A DNA stretch of 64,000 nucleotides from JAKFDK01 sp036676195 (lineage in GTDB: Bacteria > Bacillota > Sulfobacillia > Symbiobacteriales > ZC4RG38), in assembly GCA_036676195.1 (NCBI GenBank), contig JAKFDK010000131.1, positions 1-64,000 on the forward strand, read 5' to 3'. Made by a program: the position numbers and the translations under genes. Below the pieces are notes generated by a model that did no database searches, had not been told where the DNA came from, and saw only the letters and a program-made list of their open reading frames with translations. Numbering within the stretch: the stretch's first letter is position 1; each line of letters begins with the position of its first letter. This document shows positions 56,949 through 64,000 of the stretch, piece by piece.

Positions 56949-58420
56949 TCCTTTGTCAGCGGGATCTCCAGCTCTACGGCCGTTCCGCCACCGGGGTGAG
57001 AGCGGACGGTGAGGATGCCGCCGATGGCCTTGGCCCGCTCTTGCATGATTTGCAGCCCGTAGTGTCCCTTGGCCCGGCGGGCACCCGGATCAAAGCCGCT
57101 GCCGTCGTCTTCAACGGAAATGGCCATAAAGTTGATACCACGGCGGGCAAACCGCACCACGGCGCGGCTGGCGCCACTATGGCAGCGGACATTATTCAGA
57201 GCTTCTTGTATGATTCGGGATAACTGTACTTCCACCTGCAGTGGAACGACGAATTCCACGCCGGGGGGATGCACCAGTTCGACCGAAATCCGATGAATCA
57301 GGCTGAATTCGTCCAGGTATTCCTTCAGGCTATCAATAAAGCTGGAACCAAGGCCAACCGGGCTCTTGAGGTCAAAAATGGCCTGGCGGACCTCCCGGTG
57401 CCCCTGGTGTACCACCAGTTCGAGGTTTTCAAAGAACTGACCGGCCTCCTGGGGGTTACCGGCCGCCACCTTGGGCAGTTGCCGCACGCGCTGGCCAATA
57501 ATGGCCATGGTCTGGGCCAGGCTGTCGTGGATTTCTGCCGCCAGCCGCCGCCGTTCCTCGGTCACGGCCTCATCCCGCAGACGGGCGTACAACCGGTAAT
57601 TGTCAAAGGAAACCGCCAGTTGCGCCCCGACCAGTTCCAGCACTTCCAATTCTTCCGGGGTAAGTTGCCGCCGGCTGCGCGCCCCCAGCATCAGACTGCC
57701 CAGTACCTTGCCACGGCTCGCCAGCGGCAGGAAAACGGCACTTTCGATACCCTCGGCTCCCAGTAGCGGAGCGCGCCCGCTCCAGCCGCTGATTTCCCTG
57801 GGCAGGTCCGGCACGACCCGCAGCAACCCGCCGGAGATGACCGGCCCGTGCAGGCTTTCGGTCACCGGAATGCGGACATGGCTGAAATCTAACCGGGTCC
57901 CACTCAAGACACGGTAATACAGGTACTCGCCGGTTTCATCCAGTTCCAGCAGGCCGGCCACATCCAGACCCAGGCTGAGCCGCACCCGGTCCAGGGCGCT
58001 GCCCACCGTGGTATCAAAATCGGCCACTGCCCCCAGGTCCCGGTACAGTTCAGACAGCATCCGCGGGTAGGTCATATCGCGGATGACCAGCACGATCAGG
58101 TCCTCGCCGTCGATGGTCATGGGCGCCGCACTCATGGATACCGGTACGTCCCGCCCGCCGGCGGTCCGTACCACCAGATCGGACTGAACCGGCAGCCCCC
58201 CCGGCAGCACGGTCAGACACCGGCAACTCTGGGGTGGGGCGCCGGCACGGTCCCGGCACATCAGGTACTTGCTGCAATAAAGGTGGTCGACGAAATCCGC
58301 TGGCCGCCGTCCCAGCAGACGTTCCACCGCTGGGTTAGCGGCACGGATCCGCCGCTCCCGGTCAATCACCAGGATTCCGTCGCCCGCGTGTTCAAAGATT
58401 GCGCGGGTCAGTTCCGACAT
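56945..58420 (-). CDS. soluble PAS-GAF histidine kinase with Cys-rich PAS
   Basis: A 491-residue NreB/DegS-like kinase without membrane helices; ATG 58420 follows AAGGAGTTGAAGGTGGT. The N-terminal PAS (DGILVIDRERRIRAANPAVERL) contains Cys49, Cys55, Cys66 and Cys68 (HLYCSKYLMCRDRAG, SCRCL), a plausible Fe-S or metal cluster. A GAF domain spans about residues 150-290. HisKA_3 has phospho-His in ERRRLAAEIHDSLAQTMAII and HATPase_c has EALNNVRCHSGAS, DDGSGFDPGARR and GLQIMQERA. A cytoplasmic redox or oxygen sensor is inferred, fitting the anaerobic redox genes. Confidence 0.92.
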   Translation of the reverse strand: MSELTRAIFEHAGDGILVIDRERRIRAANPAVERLLGRRPADFVDHLYCSKYLMCRDRAGAPPQSCRCLTVLPGGLPVQSDLVVRTAGGRDVPVSMSAAPMTIDGEDLIVLVIRDMTYPRMLSELYRDLGAVADFDTTVGSALDRVRLSLGLDVAGLLELDETGEYLYYRVLSGTRLDFSHVRIPVTESLHGPVISGGLLRVVPDLPREISGWSGRAPLLGAEGIESAVFLPLASRGKVLGSLMLGARSRRQLTPEELEVLELVGAQLAVSFDNYRLYARLRDEAVTEERRRLAAEIHDSLAQTMAIIGQRVRQLPKVAAGNPQEAGQFFENLELVVHQGHREVRQAIFDLKSPVGLGSSFIDSLKEYLDEFSLIHRISVELVHPPGVEFVVPLQVEVQLSRIIQEALNNVRCHSGASRAVVRFARRGINFMAISVEDDGSGFDPGARRAKGHYGLQIMQERAKAIGGILTVRSHPGGGTAVELEIPLTKE

Positions 58421-58586
58421 ACCACCTTCAACTCCTTGTGAACAGAATACCATCCCATTTACTGACCCGGAAATAACCCGTTGGTGTCATGGGGCTCTTA
58501 GACTGCCAGGGCACCGGAGAGTACCTGAGGCCATGGCAGTAAAACCTTTGGTCAGTGGCGAATAAGGCTGCACGAGGTGAGTGGGA

Positions 58587-59213
58587 TTGTCTGTGCGCGT
58601 ACTGGGCCTCGACCCCGGCTGGACCACGGGCTGGTTTCTGGCCAGCGGTTACACCGCTGTGACCTGGGGCTCCGGCCGTGATCCGGCCACGGCACTGGCC
58701 GGGATCGAACCGGTGGACGTGGTGGTATTTGAAGACGCAATGGATCTGGAAAAGGTGGCCCCCCTGCGGCCGCTGTTTCCGGTGCCCTGGGTGGGCATTA
58801 CCCCGCAACAGTTGCAGCGGCGGCTATTCAACCGGGTGCTGGGACGGCACCAGTCCCAGGGACCCCTGGCCCGGCGGGAACTGATCCGGCGGGGCTTCGG
58901 CTGCACGGTGACCGACCCCCATGCCCTGGACGCCGCCATGGTGGCGCTCTGGTACGTGGCCGGGGTGGCTGCAGCCAAGGCGCCGGACCTGGGCCGGTTG
59001 GCGGTCTGGGATGTGCTGGTGATCGATGCCGGTGACGGCGAGGAGACTTACCAGGTGGTCCCACCGAACACGGCCGACCCGACGGCCGGACTGATCTCGT
59101 GGGACAGCCCGCTGGTATGGGCACTAAAAAATGCCCGGCCAGGCGACCGGGTAACGGTGCCTGCTCCGGGTGGAGATTGGGAATGTATCCTGGTGCGGGT
59201 GGACGGGGCCTGA
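58587..59213 (+). CDS. RuvC-like RNase H-fold / GreA-C-terminal-domain fusion
   Basis: A 208-residue protein. TTG 58587 after GAGGTGAGTGGGA is preferred; GTG 58593 is possible. Residues 1-140 look like a RuvC/RNase H-fold nuclease: VRVLGLDPGWTTG (first Asp), DVVVFEDAMD (Glu), VGITPQQLQRRL and PHALDAAMVALWYV (C-terminal acidic helix). Residues 150-208 match the GreA/GreB C-terminal domain (EETYQVVPPNTADPTAGLIS, SPLVWALKNARPGDRVTVPA), which docks on RNA polymerase's secondary channel rim. This combination is unfamiliar to me and suggests a transcription-coupled nuclease. Divergent from the kinase operon. Confidence 0.72.
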   Translation: MSVRVLGLDPGWTTGWFLASGYTAVTWGSGRDPATALAGIEPVDVVVFEDAMDLEKVAPLRPLFPVPWVGITPQQLQRRLFNRVLGRHQSQGPLARRELIRRGFGCTVTDPHALDAAMVALWYVAGVAAAKAPDLGRLAVWDVLVIDAGDGEETYQVVPPNTADPTAGLISWDSPLVWALKNARPGDRVTVPAPGGDWECILVRVDGA

Positions 59214-59251
59214 TCTCAGGGCCCCGCCACCGCCCGCCGGAACTGTTCGCC

Positions 59252-60109
59252 TCAGTCCTGCCCGGTCACGCCGTCCAGAAAGCGCTGCAACTGCCTGGCC
59301 TTCGGTTCGTCACCCAACTGGGTGTAGGCATTCACCAGATTGACCAGCATGCGGGCTACCGTCCGCCGGGTGCTGGAGGGGCGCAGGTACGCCTCCACCG
59401 GCCCGATGCCGATGCTGCGCAGGTAGTTGAAGCAGTCCTGGCGGCTCCAGGTCCGACCGCCACCGGCCGGGTCGATATACGTGGTGCCGCCGGAGTGCAC
59501 GATCTGCGCTATAAAGTGGCCGGGCAGACCCACACCGTGGATCGGCAGACCCAGGCGCCGGCCCACCAGGATGTAAACGGTGGACAGGGCAATCTGAATG
59601 CCGATCCGCCGCTCAAGTACCCGGTTCAGGTAAACCGCGTCGGGGTCGGTGTGCTCGCTCTGGCTACCGGACCGGTAGCCCAGTTCCCCGCCCAGGTATT
59701 TGCACAGGGCATCGACCTCGTCCTGTACGCTGCTCCCGGACGGTAACCGCTGCCGCAGGGTCTCGGCCAGTTCATCCAGGCTCCGGGAAACGGCCGCCGG
59801 GTCCAGGTCCGGGTCACCGATGGCCGCGATCAGCAGTACACCGTCTTCCAGATCCATGGCTGCATCCTGCCGGGCGACGTAGGCGCTCCAGCGTTCCTGC
59901 AGGTCGCTCAGGCGCATCTCTTCCAGCAGGAGGCGGGCCCGGCCGCGCACCAGCGGATCGGGTCCCTGGGCGCCTTCAGCCAGGAAGCCAAAGGCGCGGC
60001 GGCCGACAGCCAGGAGATGCTCCCGGGCAATATGATGCGTGCGCCGGTCCTCATCGCCCAGCAAGACCACCAGAGCCCGGATCTCATTTTCCGTCAGTGT
60101 CGTCTTCAT
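59252..60109 (-). CDS. SirB1/transglutaminase-like protein
   Basis: A 285-residue protein of the SirB1 N-terminal (transglut_core2) family. ATG 60109 follows GGAGGATGGCGGCT, and the start lies inside ispH (26-bp overlap). Family blocks include YLNRVLERRIGIQIALSTVYILVGRRLGLPIHGVGLPGHFI-type sequence, with a His in GHFIAQI and DP in YIDPAGGG. The catalytic Cys of active transglutaminases is replaced in the GIQIAL segment, so it is probably non-catalytic. A HEAT-like helical head precedes it. Confidence 0.85.
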   Translation of the reverse strand: MKTTLTENEIRALVVLLGDEDRRTHHIAREHLLAVGRRAFGFLAEGAQGPDPLVRGRARLLLEEMRLSDLQERWSAYVARQDAAMDLEDGVLLIAAIGDPDLDPAAVSRSLDELAETLRQRLPSGSSVQDEVDALCKYLGGELGYRSGSQSEHTDPDAVYLNRVLERRIGIQIALSTVYILVGRRLGLPIHGVGLPGHFIAQIVHSGGTTYIDPAGGGRTWSRQDCFNYLRSIGIGPVEAYLRPSSTRRTVARMLVNLVNAYTQLGDEPKARQLQRFLDGVTGQD

Positions 60110-60992
60110 AGCCGCCATCCTCCGGTTGATATTGTTCTATAAGACGGACGACCTCGCGGGTTACCTGGGTCGGCGTGGAAGCCCCGGACGTAACAGCGAT
60201 GCGGCGTTTACCCTTCAACAGGCGGGGGTCCAGATCTTTGGCACTGTCCACCAGCACCGCCTCGGTCCCGCCGATCTCCCTGGCCACCTGCACCAGCCGG
60301 TTGGAGTTATTGCTGCGTACATCTCCCACCACTACCACCAGGTCGGAGTCGGGAGCCAATCTGGCCACCGCCTCCTGGCGCAGTTGGGTAGCCATACAGA
60401 TTTCATTATGCACCTGGGCGTGCGGATACCTGTCCAGAATGGCCTGAATCAGGTGCCGTGTGTCCCACAGGGACATGGTGGTCTGGTTGGTCACGGCAAT
60501 CCGGTCTGTGCTGAGCCGGATCTGCGCCAGGTCGGCTTCCCTTTCCACCAGGTGCACCCGTTCGGGCGCCACCCCCACCGCCCCTTCGGGCTCGGGGTGC
60601 CCCTTCTTGCCAATGTACAGAATCTCGTAGCCCTGCGCCACCAGTTCCCGGATCAGATCGTGGGTGCGGGTGACGTCCGGACAGGTGGCATCTACCACAT
60701 TCAGGCCCTTTTCCCTGGCCCGGACCCGCACCGCCGGTGAGACACCGTGGGCCGTGAGAATGACGGTGGCGGGGGCAGTAATCTCCTCCAGCAACTGCAG
60801 ACGGTCTTCCCCGTCCAGGTTGCGGATCCCCAGGGAACTCATTTCCTCTACAACATGATGGTTGTGTACAATCTGTCCCAGGATATAAATGGGTCGGACA
60901 GTGTTGGGGTCTTGGGCAACCTGCCTGGCGAGCTGAATGGCATCTACCACGCCGTGGCAATAACCACGCGGGGTGATCTTTACCACTTCCAT
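60084..60992 (-). CDS. ispH: 4-hydroxy-3-methylbut-2-enyl diphosphate reductase
   Basis: A 302-residue LytB/IspH that makes IPP and DMAPP in the last MEP-pathway step. The three [4Fe-4S] Cys are in PRGYCHGVVDAI, VVDATCPDVTRTH and VHNEICMATQLRQ; active Glu is in the TNQTTMS-proximal region and SNNSNRLV is intact. It starts 66 bp after an extended -10 promoter. Dependence on low-potential electrons makes the neighbouring ferredoxin-type metabolism relevant. Confidence 0.96.
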   Translation of the reverse strand: MEVVKITPRGYCHGVVDAIQLARQVAQDPNTVRPIYILGQIVHNHHVVEEMSSLGIRNLDGEDRLQLLEEITAPATVILTAHGVSPAVRVRAREKGLNVVDATCPDVTRTHDLIRELVAQGYEILYIGKKGHPEPEGAVGVAPERVHLVEREADLAQIRLSTDRIAVTNQTTMSLWDTRHLIQAILDRYPHAQVHNEICMATQLRQEAVARLAPDSDLVVVVGDVRSNNSNRLVQVAREIGGTEAVLVDSAKDLDPRLLKGKRRIAVTSGASTPTQVTREVVRLIEQYQPEDGGYEDDTDGK

Positions 60993-61057
60993 CGGTTCAA
61001 CTCCTTAAATTCTTAAGAGACGCCCGTTTGGTTGATCGGCACCCAACATTGCTCCTC

Positions 61058-61082
61058 ATTATAGCATGGGGCCAGTGGTCAA
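61058..61082 (-). promoter_or_regulatory. extended -10 promoter of ispH
   Basis: Minus strand: TGC-TATAAT (extended -10) with TTGACC 13 bp further upstream; the short spacing makes the extended -10 the decisive element. 66 bp before the ispH start. Confidence 0.6.
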
Positions 61083-61117
61083 CTTGGTGCGTTGGATCAC
61101 CCTCTACTTAAGTAGAC

Positions 61118-61157
61118 GACGGTCGGGCGCATTTGGTGGCACCCGACCGTCCTTTTT
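61118..61157 (+). terminator. hairpin between ispH promoter and His-rich gene
   Basis: GACGGTCGGG and CCCGACCGTC form a 10-bp stem with a 14-base loop; plus-strand CTTTTT follows. It sits just after the minus-strand micro-protein gene and probably ends its transcript as well. Confidence 0.65.
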
Positions 61158-61159
61158 CG

Positions 61160-61318
61160 CTAATGGCCGTGACCGTGATCGTCGTGACCATGGCCGCCCC
61201 CGTGGCCGCCGTGGCCGTGGCCGCCGGCATCCCCGACCACCCCGGAATTCGCCCCGGTGGCAATGAATACAACGACAGACGCCAGAACAATGAGTCCAAC
61301 CCACATGTAGTAGTTCAT
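61160..61318 (-). CDS. membrane micro-protein with His/Gly-rich tail
   Basis: A 52-residue protein. ATG 61318 follows GAGAGGAGATCTGCATC. Residues 3-22 (YYMWVGLIVLASVVVFIATG) form one membrane helix; residues 31-52 (GGHGHGGHGGGHGHDDHGHG then H) hold nine His among Gly and Asp, a nickel/zinc/copper-binding type tail. An extended -10 promoter lies 33 bp upstream and a hairpin follows the stop. A metal-buffering role is inferred; nickel storage for the hydrogenase would be one option. Confidence 0.7.
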   Translation of the reverse strand: MNYYMWVGLIVLASVVVFIATGANSGVVGDAGGHGHGGHGGGHGHDDHGHGH

Positions 61319-61350
61319 GATGCAGATCTCCTCTCCCGTATCTCGCCTAC

Positions 61351-61359
61351 ATTATACCA
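61351..61359 (-). promoter_or_regulatory. extended -10 promoter of the His-rich micro-protein gene
   Basis: Minus strand TGG-TATAAT, a perfect extended -10, 33 bp upstream of the ATG at 61318. Confidence 0.6.
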
Positions 61360-61420
61360 GAGTTTCCTGCCCCGTCACCCGTTTGTTCCGCCCCCCGAAG
61401 GGTCCAGGGCACGGAGCGGG

Positions 61421-62026
61421 TCAGGTCTGGTACGGTTCAGGGGTGGGTGGCCGTCCGCCGGCCAGGGCGGCGGCGCAGGCATCGTGCAACCAGGCCCGGT
61501 AGCGGAACAAGCGGCCGGGGGCACCCAGAATCGCCTGCCGGATCGGGCCGGTCAGGTCCGCCAGGGCGAACCAGCCGCAGGACCGGATCTCCCGGGTGTC
61601 CTGCGGGGCGCACTCCGGATCGGGCGTCCGGGCGGTAAAAACGTGGGTCACCCAGGCAATGGCGTCTTCGTGCGGGGCCACAAAGGAAACGTGCACCCGC
61701 AGCAGGTAACGCTCAACGGTCACCGTCAGCCCGGTCTCCTCCAGGGCCTCCCGCCTGGCCCCGGCCACCACGTCTTCGCCAGGATTCACCCCGCCGCCCG
61801 GGTTGCGCCAGACGCCGTCTGGGTAGTTGTGCTTCTGGATCAAAGCGATGTGATCGTCCGGACCGAAAATAAACAGGGTCACATCATGGGCCCGCCGGCC
61901 CCCTTTTTGGGTGCTGCGGATAAACTGAGCCTCGGTATCGGTGATGGGCCACGTGAGCTGAACGGTATCCGGCTGGCCGTGGCGACGAACCAGGTCGGCC
62001 AGTATTGCGGGCGCCAGGGTATGCAA
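61421..62026 (-). CDS. Nudix hydrolase
   Basis: A 201-residue MutT/Nudix enzyme. The Nudix box reads GGGVNPGEDVVAGARREALE then ETGL, with all catalytic Glu in place. TTG 62026 after GGAGGCGATACGTCC is favoured by its ribosome-binding site; ATG 62065 is the alternative. Substrate (nucleoside diphosphate derivative) is not predictable. It lies 66 bp downstream of the PBP gene on the same strand. Confidence 0.88.
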   Translation of the reverse strand: MHTLAPAILADLVRRHGQPDTVQLTWPITDTEAQFIRSTQKGGRRAHDVTLFIFGPDDHIALIQKHNYPDGVWRNPGGGVNPGEDVVAGARREALEETGLTVTVERYLLRVHVSFVAPHEDAIAWVTHVFTARTPDPECAPQDTREIRSCGWFALADLTGPIRQAILGAPGRLFRYRAWLHDACAAALAGGRPPTPEPYQT

Positions 62027-62091
62027 GGACGTATCGCCTCCGGTGGTTAGCCGCGTGCCAGCCATTTCGGCAGGCGCAGGCCATCTACCTG

Positions 62092-63828
62092 CTAACCGCC
62101 GGCCGCCGCCATGGCCGGCGGCCAGGCCGTTTCGGGCGGCAGGCCGAACCAGGCGGCCAGGACAGCCCGTGCCACCGGGGCCGCCCAGGAGCCGTGGCCG
62201 CCGCCGGGAATCACCACTGCCACGGCCACCTCCGGCCGGTCAGCCGGGGCATAGGCGACGGTCCAGGCCACGTCGGCCCGGGGCGGATCCTCAGCGGTGC
62301 CGGTTTTCGCTCCCACCGTCAGCGGAAAGTCGGCAAAGGCCCAGGCCGCGGTGCCCCCGGGGTCGTGGGCGGCCGCCTGCATGCCGCGGCGGACCGCCTG
62401 CAGGTGGACCGGGTCCAGGGGGAGCGGACGGACCACCGGCTCCCGCTGCCAGTCGGTGCGCCCGCCGGCAGTCCGCACTTCCTGTACCAGGTAGGGCTGC
62501 ACCACCTGGCCGGTGGCCAGGGCCCCGGTATAGACCGCCATTTGCAGCGGCGTGACCTGGTTGTAGCCCTGGCCAATGGCCAGGGACAGCACCTCACCGG
62601 GCTGCCAGCGGTGGCCATACTCGGCCAGACCGGCCGCCTGCCCGGCCGGTTCGCTCGGCAGGTCAACCCCGGTGGGACGTCCGAGGCCGAACTGGAGAGC
62701 CACCTGCTGCAGGGCGTTGGGACCGACGCGGCGGCCCATTTCGTAAAAGTACACATCGCAGGACTCGGCCAGCGCCCTGGTCAGAGTCACCGGCCCGTGG
62801 CCCTGGGGTAACCAGTCGGCCGGGCGGTGCAGGTCCCAGTAGCGGCCGGAGCAGGTGATCACTTCGTCCGGTTGTACCCGGCCACTGCCCAGGGCGGCCA
62901 GTGCAGTAACCATTTTGTAGGTCGAACCGGGCGGAAATGCCGCCAGGGCCCAGTTATTCAGGGGCTGATCCGGATCCGTTGTCAGACTCTGCCATTCCTC
63001 CGGGGTCAGTCCCCGGGCAAACCGGTTGGGGTCGTAGCCAGGCAACGATGCCATGGCCCGCACGGCACCGGTGCGCAGGTCCAGCACGACTGCGGCGGCG
63101 CGCCGGGGTGCGTACTCCCCGGCTGAGGCCCGGCGGATCCAGCGCAGATGTTCCGCCAGGGCCACCTCGACCTGCGCCTGCAGGCGGGCGTCCAGCCCCA
63201 GGTGCAGGTCTTGTCCTGGCTGCGGCCCCTGGGTGCCGTCGGCTATCCGCAGGCGTCCCCGGGCATCGGCCGTCAGCATATACAGGCCCGGCCTGCCGGC
63301 CAGCACCCCGGCGTAGGACCGCTCCATCCCATCGAGCACGTGAACGGCCAGCCGGTCCCGTGGGTAATGGCGCTGCGGCATTGGCAGCAGCAGCACCCCC
63401 GGCGGCAGACCGATCTCGACCAGGCGGGCATGCTGGGCCGGCGTCAGGTCAGCGATGAGCGTGACCGGCAGCGAGCGGGCCACCCGGGCCGCCTCCACCC
63501 TGGCCTGCCAGCGCTCCAGTTCCGCCGCGGCACCGGTCCCGGCGGGAAAGAGGGCCGCCGCTAGCGCCGCCATGGCGGCCGTGGCCCCCGCCGCGGTCGG
63601 GTCGGACAGTACCACCGTCAGCACGGTGCGCGTGCCGGCCAGTCGGGTGCCGTGCCGGTCGAACACGGCACCGCGCACCGCCGGTACCGGCAGCAGCCGG
63701 CGGCTGTTGACCCCGGCCCGTAGGGCCAGGCCCGGTCCCTCCCACCAGACCAGCCTGGCCTGCCCCACCGCCAGCCAGATGGTGACCAGAATCAACCCGG
63801 CCCGCAGCCGCCGTGCCCGCTCCGGCAT
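62092..63828 (-). CDS. class B penicillin-binding protein (PBP2-like transpeptidase)
   Basis: A 578-residue monofunctional transpeptidase. ATG 63828 follows AAGGGGTGGAGGTC. A short cytoplasmic tail and one membrane anchor (AGLILVTIWLAVGQARLVWW) are followed by a pedestal domain. The catalytic motifs are AFPPGSTYKMVTALAALG (SxxK), ALAESCDVYFYEMG (SxD in place of SxN) and VGAKTGTAEDP (KTG). Candidate for a cell-elongation or spore-cortex peptidoglycan enzyme; genuine function is not deducible from context. Confidence 0.92.
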   Translation of the reverse strand: MPERARRLRAGLILVTIWLAVGQARLVWWEGPGLALRAGVNSRRLLPVPAVRGAVFDRHGTRLAGTRTVLTVVLSDPTAAGATAAMAALAAALFPAGTGAAAELERWQARVEAARVARSLPVTLIADLTPAQHARLVEIGLPPGVLLLPMPQRHYPRDRLAVHVLDGMERSYAGVLAGRPGLYMLTADARGRLRIADGTQGPQPGQDLHLGLDARLQAQVEVALAEHLRWIRRASAGEYAPRRAAAVVLDLRTGAVRAMASLPGYDPNRFARGLTPEEWQSLTTDPDQPLNNWALAAFPPGSTYKMVTALAALGSGRVQPDEVITCSGRYWDLHRPADWLPQGHGPVTLTRALAESCDVYFYEMGRRVGPNALQQVALQFGLGRPTGVDLPSEPAGQAAGLAEYGHRWQPGEVLSLAIGQGYNQVTPLQMAVYTGALATGQVVQPYLVQEVRTAGGRTDWQREPVVRPLPLDPVHLQAVRRGMQAAAHDPGGTAAWAFADFPLTVGAKTGTAEDPPRADVAWTVAYAPADRPEVAVAVVIPGGGHGSWAAPVARAVLAAWFGLPPETAWPPAMAAAGG

Positions 63829-63932
63829 GACCTCCACCCCTTATGGTTGGCAGGGTATGCGGGCAGCCTCCGGGGCGGTCCGGCTTGCAGGGTGGGCGGG
63901 CTTCCATTAAACTGGTCGCGGGGGTGTCGCCG

Positions 63933-64000
63933 GTGACGACGCGCAAGATCGACATGAAGCCGATTGAAGATTTTATGCACCACCACGGTTTGGGTGTGGA
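63933..64000 (+). CDS. start of a gene running off the right edge
   Basis: GTG 63933 follows GCGGGGGTGTCGCCG and opens a 22-codon frame (VTTRKIDMKPIEDFMHHHGL) with no stop before the window ends. Divergent from the PBP gene. Too short to identify. Confidence 0.4.
   Translation, partial: MTTRKIDMKPIEDFMHHHGLGV

Noticed and set aside
1..64000. CRISPR arrays, rRNA, tRNA, insertion sequences or prophage genes.
   Set aside because: No regularly spaced repeats, transposase motifs, terminal inverted repeats of an IS, or tRNA cloverleaf sequences were recognised on either strand, though I could not run a covariance search.

Overview
This 64-kb window is high-GC, tightly packed bacterial chromosome with strong AGGAGG-type ribosome-binding sites, many GTG/TTG starts and frequent 4-bp start/stop overlaps. 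The content points to a thermophile-like, high-GC, spore-forming Firmicute of the Symbiobacteriales/Thermaerobacterales/Moorella type (inference). It includes a membrane-bound group-4 [NiFe]-hydrogenase, a tungsten/molybdenum aldehyde:ferredoxin oxidoreductase, two selenocysteine proteins, a c-di-AMP receptor of the DarA family, SLH and copper-amine-oxidase-like surface domains, IspH and MurQ. Two sites match late mother-cell (sigma-K-like) sporulation promoters. No rRNA, tRNA, CRISPR array or intact insertion sequence was recognised.

Layout. 0-3.2 kb: a hypothetical gene, a structured non-coding patch with a possible micro-peptide, and a secreted stalk-domain/beta-propeller protein. 3.4-11.3 kb: a complete hyf-like operon (B, C, E, F, G, ferredoxin-I fusion) with a DarA-type c-di-AMP receptor as its last, translationally coupled gene, preceded by a good promoter and closed by a terminator. 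11.3-16 kb: a decayed accessory patch with an MFS exporter coupled to the C-terminal half of a class III/IV-type lanthipeptide synthetase, fused by a deletion to a truncated DUF2726 gene, then a second MFS gene and a GNAT remnant. 16-24.5 kb: a carotenoid-type membrane protein, MBL hydrolase, ECF sigma/anti-sigma pair, SDH-type membrane protease, SNF2 helicase, beta-lactamase-fold lipoprotein and a trans-sulfuration enzyme. 24.5-29 kb: a broken radical-SAM/SPASM RiPP maturase with a small upstream peptide, an AbgA-like amidohydrolase and a decayed SDR gene. 29-34.5 kb: redox genes (ferredoxin, MoaD-like protein, AOR, PPOX-fold protein, thioredoxin-DinB fusion, a D-proline-reductase-like selenoprotein and a selenocysteine peroxiredoxin).

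34.8-37.2 kb is the most unusual part. Four minus-strand genes include two small proteins in which glutamine occupies almost every second residue for about 60 residues, alternating with Trp/Leu/Phe/Ala. They lie under two sigma-K-like promoters, which suggests amyloid-like spore-coat polymers. 37.3-40.4 kb: a DUF421 pseudogene and an operon of a CuA-like lipoprotein, a ZIP-like membrane protein and a membrane-anchored beta-propeller. 40.5-54.6 kb: two DUF1450 proteins, a Lon-substrate-binding-domain protein, a two-component system, subtilase, fused M16 peptidase, YbaK-type deacylase, an S-layer-anchored phosphoesterase/propeller and a MoaD-MoeB-rhodanese fusion. 54.7-64 kb: murQ, a 5'-nucleotidase, a second two-component system with a Cys-rich PAS domain, a RuvC-like/GreA-C fusion, a SirB1-like protein, ispH, a His-rich membrane micro-protein, a Nudix hydrolase and a class B PBP.

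The shared theme is low-potential redox chemistry (hydrogenase, AOR, ferredoxin, selenoproteins) combined with cell-envelope and spore functions. At least six broken genes (synthetase, DUF2726, GNAT, SPASM, SDR, DUF421) show active loss of accessory DNA.
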